Assembly: GCA_964244065.1 (NCBI GenBank) | Contig: CAXTHH010000005.1 | Location: forward strand, 1 to 64,000 | Source of the DNA: JASLDZ01 sp964244065 | GTDB lineage: Bacteria; Pseudomonadota; Alphaproteobacteria; Caulobacterales; Caulobacteraceae | Direction of reading: 5' to 3' | Length of the DNA: 64,000 nt | Shown here: piece by piece, positions 1 through 8,963 of the stretch | Position numbering within the stretch: position 1 is the first letter of the stretch | Layout: the number at the start of each line of letters is the position of its first letter | Position numbers and translations under genes: made by a program | Notes under the pieces: model-generated | Seen by the model: the letters and a program-made list of their open reading frames with translations, nothing else | The model's database searches: none | What the model was told of the DNA's origin: nothing

Positions 1-2
1 GC

Positions 3-968
3 CGCGTCGGCAGCCCCAAGCGCCGCGAGATCGGCCACGGCAAGCTGGCCTGGCGCGCCCTGCGCCCGATGCTGCCGACTAAGCAGGAGTTCCCCTACAC
101 GATCCGCCTGGTGTCCGAGATCACCGAGTCCAACGGTTCGTCGTCGATGGCCTCGGTGTGCGGCGGCGCCCTGGCGCTGATGGACGCGGGCGTGCCGCTG
201 AAGAAGCCCGTGGCGGGCGTCGCCATGGGCCTGATCCTGGAGACGTCGGGCGAGTACGCCGTGCTCACCGACATCCTGGGCGACGAGGACCACCTCGGCG
301 ACATGGACTTCAAGGTCGCCGGCACCGACGCGGGCATCACCAGCCTGCAGATGGACATCAAGATCGCCGGCATCACCGAGGCGATCATGAAGGAGGCCCT
401 GGCCCAGGCGCATGACGGCCGCCACCACATCCTGGCCGAGATGGCCAAGGCCATGGACGCTCCGCGCGCCGAACTCGGCGAGTTCGCCCCCAAGATCGAG
501 ACCATCAGCATCCCCACCGACAAGATCCGCGAAGTGATCGGCTCGGGCGGCAAGGTGATCCGCGAGATCGTGGAGAAGACCGGCGCCAAGATCGACATCA
601 ACGACGACGGCACGGTGAAGGTCTCGGCGTCGGACGCGGACAAGATCAACGCGGCGATCACCTGGATCAAGTCCATCACGCAGGAAGCCGAGCTGGGCGC
701 GATCTACAACGGCAAGGTCGTGAAGGTGGTCGACTTCGGCGCCTTCGTGAACTTCTTCGGCGCCAAGGACGGCCTGGTCCACGTCTCACAGATCTCGAAC
801 GAGCGCGTGGCCCGTCCGCAGGACGTGCTGAAGGAAGGCCAGATGGTCAAGGTGAAGCTCATGGGCTTCGACGACCGCGGCAAGACCAAGCTGTCGATGA
901 AGGTCGTCGATCAGGAGACGGGCGAGGACCTGACGAAGCGCGAGCGCGTCGCCGAACCGGCGGAGTGA
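3..968 (+). CDS. pnp: Polyribonucleotide nucleotidyltransferase, C-terminal part
   Basis: 3'-5' exoribonuclease of mRNA decay that uses phosphate to release nucleoside diphosphates and acts in the degradosome. The window starts inside the gene; the open frame runs from nucleotide 3, upstream of the first ATG at 69. Seen: the end of the second RNase PH domain, including a GSPKRREIGHG stretch and the SSMASVCGG and GVAMGL segments. A KH domain follows (IREVIGSGGKVIREI, about nt 525-590), then an S1 RNA-binding domain (VVDFGAFVNFF, from about nt 705). Both RNA-binding domains are intact and the protein ends in a short charged tail. A hairpin follows the stop codon. The identification is secure; only the N-terminus is missing. 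Confidence 0.97.
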   Translation, partial: RVGSPKRREIGHGKLAWRALRPMLPTKQEFPYTIRLVSEITESNGSSSMASVCGGALALMDAGVPLKKPVAGVAMGLILETSGEYAVLTDILGDEDHLGDMDFKVAGTDAGITSLQMDIKIAGITEAIMKEALAQAHDGRHHILAEMAKAMDAPRAELGEFAPKIETISIPTDKIREVIGSGGKVIREIVEKTGAKIDINDDGTVKVSASDADKINAAITWIKSITQEAELGAIYNGKVVKVVDFGAFVNFFGAKDGLVHVSQISNERVARPQDVLKEGQMVKVKLMGFDDRGKTKLSMKVVDQETGEDLTKRERVAEPAE

Positions 969-1020
969 TCCGTGGCGGCCGCCGCGGGAGTGGCGGCCGG
1001 GTGCCCAGGGTGTGAGTTGA

Positions 1021-1051
1021 GGGGCGGGTCCGGCGACGGGCCTGCCCCTTT
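1021..1051 (+). terminator. Rho-independent terminator after pnp
   Basis: An 11-nt GC-rich arm at 1021-1031 pairs with an arm at 1038-1048 (one mismatch) around a 6-nt loop, followed by three T. It lies 52 nt after the pnp stop and just before the 3' end of the convergent lipoprotein gene, so it may serve both. Short T tract, so confidence is moderate. Confidence 0.6.
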
Positions 1052-1059
1052 CCCATAAG

Positions 1060-1644
1060 TCACTTGGTCTTACCATTCAGCAAATCCTCAGTGACCGAGG
1101 ATGATGCGACTGTGGCGACCGACCCTGCTTGAACCGCCTTGGCTAGTCCCCGGCAGTCGTACCACACGGCCTCTGGCTTGAGTTGATTCTCGACTATGTA
1201 GCGGTCGGTGTAGTCTTTGCTCCAGGATGGTTCAGGAGAGCCAAAAAGACTACTCGCGACATGCTCCGTCAGCTGTCCAAGCGGACCATTGATATGCTCC
1301 TGGTACCCTGAACCAACACCTCCGATGCTGCAATCATATCCGACAGGCTTCTTGTCAGCCCAAATCTGGCGGGGAAGGGCTGCAGGCTGGGTGCGTCGAG
1401 CGTCCTTCCATTCGCCCCCCACTTCGTTGATTGCGAGACAATCGAAGCCCTTGCCACCGCTCCAGCATCGAATCAGCTGCTTCGCCTCCGATGTCGTCGT
1501 ATCGGTGTTCCCAACTGCGATCTGACTTCCGTCCGAGACCCTCTCCCACTTGAGTGGGGGTTCCAACCCAGCGGTCTGTTGCTTGGTCCCGCCTGTACAG
1601 GCAACCAGAGCTGCAGCGGAGATCAACGTAAACGCTACGCGCAT
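1060..1644 (-). CDS. Predicted lipoprotein of unknown function
   Basis: 194 residues from the ATG at 1644, chosen because AGGAAG lies 5 nt upstream and because it begins a lipoprotein signal (MRVAFTLISAAALVAC, lipobox LVAC with Cys16). The open frame extends 20 codons further up but without signal character. The mature part has several Cys residues (CWSGGKGFDC, YDCSIG, YDCRG), which suggests disulfides in the periplasm. No family recognised. Base composition is clearly lower in GC and codon use less biased than in neighbouring genes, suggesting later acquisition. It converges on pnp and starts into the repeat-rich gap before kdp. Confidence 0.75.
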   Translation of the reverse strand: MRVAFTLISAAALVACTGGTKQQTAGLEPPLKWERVSDGSQIAVGNTDTTTSEAKQLIRCWSGGKGFDCLAINEVGGEWKDARRTQPAALPRQIWADKKPVGYDCSIGGVGSGYQEHINGPLGQLTEHVASSLFGSPEPSWSKDYTDRYIVENQLKPEAVWYDCRGLAKAVQAGSVATVASSSVTEDLLNGKTK

Positions 1645-1689
1645 TTGGCTTCCTAGAGGTTGAGTTACAGCGCGGAGTAGTGCCCCCGT

Positions 1690-1857
1690 GCTCGGTCGCG
1701 TCAAGGCGACCTGCTGCGCAGGAGGCGCGTGCCGCGCCTGCCTTGACCCGCCCTGCGCGCGGGGGCTGACGGTGGGGGTCGGGACGCGGGGCGTCCCTTG
1801 CCAGGTGAAGTTCGACAGCCTGCGGCGCGTCGAACCCGGGGCTGTCGCAAGGAAGGA
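1690..1857. repeat. Dispersed structured repeat, copy A (about 165 bp)
   Basis: This stretch resembles 56568-56709 in order and sequence: a GCGTCAAG start, CTTGACCCGCCCT, a GGGTCGGGACGC block with its inverted partner GGCGTCCC, then GAAGTTCGAC, a GTCGAAC repeat, and GGCTGT. An inverted partial copy lies at 56364-56425. Internal palindromes suggest a folded DNA or RNA. It sits just upstream of the lipoprotein gene. No coding potential is evident. Confidence 0.6.
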
Positions 1858-1867
1858 GAGCGCCAGG

Positions 1868-2035
1868 AACCCTCTCCCGGCGGGAGAGGGAGGGGCTCGC
1901 GGGCGCGGAGCGGCCGTGGGAGGGTGAGGGGTTACAGGTCCGACGGTCTGAGCGGGCGTTGCGAGTGGCGGCGGCCGAGCGGCTCCCCCTGTGACCCCTC
2001 ACCCCACCCTCTCCCGCCGTGAGCGGGCTTTCGCG
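1868..2035. repeat. Imperfect long inverted repeat upstream of kdp
   Basis: CCCTCTCCCGGCGGGAGAGGG forms a small hairpin at the left. The segment near 1916-1937 (GAGGGTGAGGGGTTACAG) pairs imperfectly with 1989-2012 (CTGTGACCCCTCACCCCACC). It belongs to the same class as the element at 12376-12548. Together with copy A it fills most of the 600-nt gap between the lipoprotein gene and the kdp operon. Nothing else was recognised up to about 2150. Confidence 0.55.
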
Positions 2036-2245
2036 TTCGGGATCGCGGGCGGCGCCGCTCTCCTCCCCCGCTGCGCAGGGAAGGAGGTCGGGCTGCCTTC
2101 GCGGACAACCGCCGCCCCGGCCGCCGTGCGTGACGCGGAGGACGGCCCCGGCGATTTACGCTCCCGTTACGTCGCACACCCCTCGCGTGGATCGAAGCGT
2201 CACGTCGTCGAATGTAGATCGTCCGGCGTCCCGGGGGGTTGGTGC

Positions 2246-2329
2246 GTGTCCGATCTGGTGTTTCTCGCGCTGGGCGCGGGGCTGTTCGCCCTGCTGGCCG
2301 GCTATCTCGTCGCCCTGCGGCGGATCTGA
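2246..2329 (+). CDS. 27-residue membrane peptide at the head of the kdp operon
   Basis: A GTG-started ORF predicted to be one transmembrane helix (VFLALGAGLFALLAGYLVAL) with an Arg-Arg end. A G-rich run lies just upstream. Its stop is 2 nt before the kdpF start, so it looks like the first gene of the operon. It resembles the tiny hydrophobic ORFs seen before kdpF or kdpA in some bacteria, from memory and not checked. It could be a second KdpF-like lipid or stabilising subunit, or a translational leader. Function unknown; the ORF is short, so its reality rests on position and hydrophobicity. Confidence 0.55.
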   Translation: MSDLVFLALGAGLFALLAGYLVALRRI

Positions 2330-2331
2330 CC

Positions 2332-2418
2332 GTGATCGTCGGGCTCATCTACGGCGCGGCGGCGGTCGGGATCGCCGTCTACATGGTCGTGGCGCTGCTG
2401 CGTCCCGAGTCCTTCTGA
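2332..2418 (+). CDS. kdpF: KdpF, small subunit of the potassium-transporting ATPase
   Basis: 28 residues from a GTG. It has a single hydrophobic helix and ends LLRPESF, which matches the typical KdpF ending (Leu-Leu-Arg-Pro-Glu-x-Phe). KdpF is a one-helix peptide that stabilises the KdpABC complex in the inner membrane. It sits between the upstream tiny ORF (2-nt gap) and kdpA (13-nt gap). Confidence 0.82.
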   Translation: MIVGLIYGAAAVGIAVYMVVALLRPESF

Positions 2419-2431
2419 CGGCGACACGGAC

Positions 2432-4147
2432 ATGACCTGGCAGGGTTGGGCGGAGATCGCCCTCACCATCGCGCTGGCGGCCGCGCTCGCCTGGCCGCTC
2501 GGCGCCTACCTGGCGCGGGTGCTGGAGGGCGGGCGCACCCCGCTCGACCCGGTGCTGCGGCCCGTGGAGCGGCTGCTGTACCGCGCCGCGGGGATCGATC
2601 CGGCGGCGGGGCAGTCGTGGCTGGCCTACGGCGGCTCGCTGCTCGCCTTCAACGCCGCAGGCTTCTTCCTGCTGTACGCGATCCTGCGGCTGCAGGCGGT
2701 GCTGCCGGTCAATCCCGCGCACCTGGCGGGGCTCTCGCCGCACCTGGCGTTCAACACCGCCGTCAGCTTCGTGACCAACACCAACTGGCAGAGCTATGCG
2801 GGCGAGAGCACGCTGTCGAACTTCAGCCAGATGGCCGGGCTGACGGTGCAGAACTTCGTCTCGGCCGCCACCGGCGTCGCCGTGGTGGGCGCGATCGCCC
2901 GCGCCTTCGCGGCGCACAAGGCGGAGGGGCTGGGCAGCTTCTGGCGCGACCTCGTGCGGGTGACGCTCTACCTGCTGCTGCCCCTGTCGCTGGTCACCGC
3001 GGTGGCGCTGGTCGTCCAGGGCGTGCCGCAGACGCTGGTCCAGCGCCTGGACGTGACGACGCTGGAGGGGGCCAGCCAGACGCTGTCGCTCGGCCCCGTC
3101 GCCAGCCAGGAGGCGATCAAGCAGATCGGCACCAACGGCGGCGGCTTCTTCAACGCCAACAGCGCGCACCCGTTCGAGAACCCGACGCCGCTGACCAACT
3201 TCATCGCCATGGTGGCGATGAACGCCCTGGGCTTCGCCTGCGTGATCGCCTTCGGGATCATCGCCGGCGCGCGGCGCGAGGCGCGGGCGCTGCTGGCGGT
3301 GATGGTGATCCTGCTCTCGGGCGCCGCGGCCGCCATCTACGTGGCCGAGACCCAGCCCGTGCCCGCTCTGCAGCACGCGCTCGGCGTCAGCCCCCTGCCG
3401 AACATGGAGGGCAAGGAGGTGCGCTTCGGCGCCGCCGCCACCGCCGTGTTCGCCGCCATGACCACGGGCGCCAGCTGCGGCGCGGTGAACGGCATGCACG
3501 AGAGCTTCACGCCCCTGGGCGGAGGGGTGGCGCTGTTCCTGATCCAGCTGGGCGAGATCCTGCCCGGCGGTGTCGGCTCCGGCCTCTACGGCATGGTGGT
3601 GATGGCGCTGTTCAGCGTGTTCATCGCCGGGCTGATGGTGGGCCGCACCCCCGAGTACCTCGGCAAGAAGGTGGAGGCGCGGGAGGTCAAGCTGGCGCTG
3701 CTGGCGGTGCTGATCCTGCCGCTGTGCGTGCTGGGCCTCGCCGCGGTCGCCGCGGTGCTGCCGGTGGCGCTGAAGGGCCTCTCCGCCCCGGCGGGCACGC
3801 CGCATGCCCTGACCGAGATCCTCTACGCCTACGCCTCCGCCGCGGGGAACAACGGCTCGGCCTTCGCCGGGCTGACGGCCAACGCGCCCTGGTGGGACTC
3901 GACCCTGGGCGTCGCCATGGCGCTGGGCCGGTTCGCCTACCTGATTCCCGTGCTGGCCATCGCCGGCGCGGTGGCGGCCAAGCCCAAGCTGCAGCCCACG
4001 GCCGGCACCCTGCCGACGCACGACGGGCTGTTCGTGGGCCTGCTGATCGGGGTGATCCTGATCCTGGGCGGCCTGCAGTTCTTCCCCGCGCTCGCGCTGG
4101 GCCCGCTGGTGGAGCACTTCCAGATGCTCGCCTCCGTGGCCCGCTGA
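2432..4147 (+). CDS. kdpA: Potassium-transporting ATPase subunit A (KdpA)
   Basis: 571 residues, usual size for KdpA, the channel-like potassium-binding subunit of the KdpFABC pump. It is polytopic, with the repeated selectivity-filter loops characteristic of the superfamily of K transporters visible as TNTNWQSYAG, GTNGGGFFNANS, TTGASCGAVN and AAGNNGSAFAGL. Start ATG at 2432, 13 nt after kdpF. Subunits A, B, C and F act together in the inner membrane for high-affinity K+ uptake under potassium limitation. Confidence 0.97.
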   Translation: MTWQGWAEIALTIALAAALAWPLGAYLARVLEGGRTPLDPVLRPVERLLYRAAGIDPAAGQSWLAYGGSLLAFNAAGFFLLYAILRLQAVLPVNPAHLAGLSPHLAFNTAVSFVTNTNWQSYAGESTLSNFSQMAGLTVQNFVSAATGVAVVGAIARAFAAHKAEGLGSFWRDLVRVTLYLLLPLSLVTAVALVVQGVPQTLVQRLDVTTLEGASQTLSLGPVASQEAIKQIGTNGGGFFNANSAHPFENPTPLTNFIAMVAMNALGFACVIAFGIIAGARREARALLAVMVILLSGAAAAIYVAETQPVPALQHALGVSPLPNMEGKEVRFGAAATAVFAAMTTGASCGAVNGMHESFTPLGGGVALFLIQLGEILPGGVGSGLYGMVVMALFSVFIAGLMVGRTPEYLGKKVEAREVKLALLAVLILPLCVLGLAAVAAVLPVALKGLSAPAGTPHALTEILYAYASAAGNNGSAFAGLTANAPWWDSTLGVAMALGRFAYLIPVLAIAGAVAAKPKLQPTAGTLPTHDGLFVGLLIGVILILGGLQFFPALALGPLVEHFQMLASVAR

Positions 4148-4168
4148 CGCCCGACAAGGATCGGACCC

Positions 4169-6202
<2,034 letters not shown>

Positions 6203-6212
6203 GGACGCCCCC

Positions 6213-6788
6213 ATGCTCGGCCACCTGCGCCCCGCGATCGTCCTGGTCGCGCTCCTGACGCTCCTCACCGGCGTCGCCTTCCCCCTGGCCGTCACCGGGA
6301 TCGCCCTGGCGCTGCCCGGCCCCGCCGCGGGCTCGCTGCTGAGGGACGGGTCGGGGCGCGTGATCGGTTCCGCCCTCGTCGGCCAGGCCTTCGCCCGGGC
6401 GGAGTACCTGCACGGCCGCCCCTCCGCCGCGGGGAACGGGTACGACGCCACGGCGTCCGGCGGCTCGAACTACGGCCCGCTCGACCCCAGGCTGGCCGAG
6501 CGGGTGGCGAAGGAGGCGGCCGTGCTCGCGCGGGAGGCCCCGGGCGCCCCGGCGCCGGCCGACGCGGTCACCGCCTCGGGCTCGGGCCTGGACCCCGACG
6601 TGTCGCCCGCCTTCGCCGCGATCCAGGCGCCCCGCATCGCCGCGGCGCGCGGCGCGCCCCTCGCCGCCGTCCGGGCCGTCATCGACGGCCAGACCCGCGG
6701 ACGCACCCTCGGTGTCCTGGGAGAGCCCCGGGTCAACGTCCTTCTCGTCAACCGGGCGCTCGATTCGCGCCTGCCTATCCGGAGATGA
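6213..6788 (+). CDS. kdpC: Potassium-transporting ATPase subunit C (KdpC)
   Basis: 191 residues. An N-terminal membrane anchor (about residues 7-33) is followed by a soluble domain with the family signatures GQAF, YLHGRPSA, SGGSNYGP, GSGLDPD and the C-terminal LGEPRVNVLLVN. KdpC contacts the other subunits and increases ATP affinity. Its last four bases overlap the start of the porin gene (ATGA), implying coupled translation of a kdp subunit and an outer-membrane protein. Confidence 0.96.
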   Translation: MLGHLRPAIVLVALLTLLTGVAFPLAVTGIALALPGPAAGSLLRDGSGRVIGSALVGQAFARAEYLHGRPSAAGNGYDATASGGSNYGPLDPRLAERVAKEAAVLAREAPGAPAPADAVTASGSGLDPDVSPAFAAIQAPRIAAARGAPLAAVRAVIDGQTRGRTLGVLGEPRVNVLLVNRALDSRLPIRR

Positions 6789-8470
6789 TCGTGTTCCCTC
6801 GTTCGAGATCCCTGCTCTGCTTCGTGGCCGCCGCAGCCCTGGGGGGGCCGGTGGCCGCCCGCGCCGAGGTCGCCGCGCGGGATTCCGCCGTCGACGCCGC
6901 CGCCGACCTCGCGCTCCAGCGCGGGGCGCCGCCCGCCGCCAAGACCGACGCCGAGCCCGAGGCGGCCCCGACCGCCACGGCGCGGGACGGGGGGTTCTTC
7001 ACGCGCCTGACCCGGTACTACGCCTCCGAGATGGGCAAGACCGGCCCGGAGGCCGACCCGGACGCGCCGCCTTCGCGCCGCGACGACTTTCCCCCGCAGC
7101 CAGTCACCCAGCCGCCCTATCCCTTCACCGAGTGGCCCTACGGCGCCTCCACCGCCCTCGGCGTCACCCGCCCCAACTCGGTGGACAGCCCGCTGATGGC
7201 CGCGCTGGCCCCGACCTCGCTCGGCGAGGCGATGAAGAAGGCGCACATCCAGGTCTACGGCTGGGGCAACGTCGGCTTCAACGTGTCGAGCAACGGCAAG
7301 CAGGGCGGCAACGCGCCAGGGGCGTACAACTACGACCCCAACACGATCCAGCTCGACCAGTTCGTGCTCTACGCCGAGCGCCTGCCGGACACCGTGCAGC
7401 GCGACCACGTCGATTGGGGCTTCCGCGTCTCGACCATCTACGGCGTCGATTACCGCTACACGACCTCCTATGGGCTGGAGAGCCAGCAGCTCCTGCAGCA
7501 CAACCGCACGCATGGCTACGACTTCCCCATGCTCTACGGCGAGCTCTACTTTCCTCAGGTGGCCAAGGGCCTGCTGGTGCGCGTGGGCCGTTACATCTCG
7601 ATCCCCGATATCGAGGCGCAGCTGGCGCCGAACAACTACATGTACTCGCACTCTATGACTTATACTTTTGATAATTATACGAACACGGGCGTGGTGTTCT
7701 CGATGCAGGCGAACAAGAACATCACACTGCAGGCCGGCGTGGTGATAGGTACGGACACGGCGATCTGGAACTGGGGGAAGAAGGTCAACAACCCCTACCC
7801 CAACCCGCTGTACCCGGGCACGCGCTTCCTCAAGGATCCGGGCGCCAAGCCGTCCTTCGTGGGCTGCTTCCGCTATCAGAGCGACAGCGGGCGCGATGAC
7901 TTCTACGCCTGCGCTGACGGCATCAACAACGGCGTGTGGGGCTATAACAATCTGCAATGGCTGGGATTTACCTACTACCACAAGTTCACCGACAAGTTCC
8001 ACGTGGCTTTCGAGACCTACAATGTCCACGAGAACAACGTGCCGAACGTAAATAACCCCGTGGCGCTGCAAGCCTATCTGAATGGCGGCACGCCCTTCAG
8101 CCCGCAGCGTATTCCGTTCAACGCCCCCGGCCTGGCGCAGTGCGACAGCACGACGTCGCTCACCTGCACCATCAACGTTCAGACATACCTGACCTACTGG
8201 AACTACCGCTTCACCCCGCTGGACAACCTGTCGTTCCGCGCCGAGTACTTCGACGACATGCAGGGCCAGCGCACGGGCGTGAAGACGGCCTACGCCGCCT
8301 TCGCCCTCGGGGTGCAGCACTGGCTGTCGCCGCAGATCACCTTCCGGCCGGAGATCGCCTACTACCGCGCGCTGGACGCCAAGGCGTTCAACGGCAACAG
8401 CAACTATGGCGGCGTGCCGAGCCGTCAGAACTCGCTGGTGCTGTCGGGCGATGTGATCTTCCACTTCTGA
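6785..8470 (+). CDS. Outer-membrane beta-barrel porin in the kdp operon
   Basis: 561 residues with a signal peptide (cleavage probably after AARA, residue 27 or so), a variable Ala/Pro-rich region, then a long barrel rich in aromatic residues and alternating strands ending in VILF-type strand HF (GDVIFHF; terminal Phe fits outer-membrane assembly). It looks like the OmpL-like / BBP2 porin class (DUF1597), a judgement from memory. The four-base overlap with kdpC places it in the operon, so it may supply K+ across the outer membrane when potassium is scarce. The patch 7651-7680 is strikingly AT-rich compared with the rest. Confidence 0.83.
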   Translation: MIVFPRSRSLLCFVAAAALGGPVAARAEVAARDSAVDAAADLALQRGAPPAAKTDAEPEAAPTATARDGGFFTRLTRYYASEMGKTGPEADPDAPPSRRDDFPPQPVTQPPYPFTEWPYGASTALGVTRPNSVDSPLMAALAPTSLGEAMKKAHIQVYGWGNVGFNVSSNGKQGGNAPGAYNYDPNTIQLDQFVLYAERLPDTVQRDHVDWGFRVSTIYGVDYRYTTSYGLESQQLLQHNRTHGYDFPMLYGELYFPQVAKGLLVRVGRYISIPDIEAQLAPNNYMYSHSMTYTFDNYTNTGVVFSMQANKNITLQAGVVIGTDTAIWNWGKKVNNPYPNPLYPGTRFLKDPGAKPSFVGCFRYQSDSGRDDFYACADGINNGVWGYNNLQWLGFTYYHKFTDKFHVAFETYNVHENNVPNVNNPVALQAYLNGGTPFSPQRIPFNAPGLAQCDSTTSLTCTINVQTYLTYWNYRFTPLDNLSFRAEYFDDMQGQRTGVKTAYAAFALGVQHWLSPQITFRPEIAYYRALDAKAFNGNSNYGGVPSRQNSLVLSGDVIFHF

Positions 8471-8489
8471 GCCGCGACGAGGGGCCGAC

Positions 8490-8963
8490 ATGGGTCGTCC
8501 GATGATCGGCCCGCGCCCGGGCGCCGGCGCGGGACCGGAGCTTGGGCGGGGGCTGGGCGACGGTCCCCGCCGCCCGCCCGCCGCCTCGGCGGTGGTCGTG
8601 GCGGTGGTCGCGCCCGGCGACCTGGACGCGGTGCTCGACGCCCTTGACCGCCAGGGCGCCGGGGCCGTCCACGTGTCGGAGGCGCAGGGCCGGCCGGCCC
8701 CGGGGGCCCACCCCACCGAGACCTACAAGGGCGCCGTCTACCGCATCCGCCTGGCGCCCCGCGTCCGGCTGGAGGTCGTGGTCCCGGTCGCCGACGCCCC
8801 GGCCCTGATGGAGGCCATCTCCGCCGCCGCCCGCGAGCCGCCGGGCGAGGGGGACCTGTTCGCCGTCGACCTGCTCGCCCGCCGGGTCGCCGCGCCCCCG
8901 GACGGCCCGGCGCTCCGCCCGTCGGTTGCGGGCGCCTGCGAAGGAGACGACCCTCCCGGCTGA
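8490..8963 (+). CDS. PII-like signalling protein linked to kdpD
   Basis: 157 residues. After a Gly/Pro/Arg-rich N-terminal extension (1-32) comes a domain aligning with GlnB/GlnK-type PII proteins: VVVAVVAPGDLDAVLDAL (first strand and helix), VHVSEAQGR (second strand), a T-loop equivalent ending HPTETYKGAVY (Tyr79 and Tyr84 correspond to Tyr46 and Tyr51 of Escherichia coli GlnB), APRVRLEVVVP, then LMEAISAAA. The TGKIGDGK stretch is degenerate (EPPGEGDLF) and the terminal ATP-binding Arg motif is not obvious, so ligand binding may differ. Its GAGGGG ribosome site is well placed. The stop overlaps the kdpD start by one base (TGATG). Probably a regulator of the Kdp pump or KdpD; that role is inference. 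Confidence 0.78.
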   Translation: MGRPMIGPRPGAGAGPELGRGLGDGPRRPPAASAVVVAVVAPGDLDAVLDALDRQGAGAVHVSEAQGRPAPGAHPTETYKGAVYRIRLAPRVRLEVVVPVADAPALMEAISAAAREPPGEGDLFAVDLLARRVAAPPDGPALRPSVAGACEGDDPPG

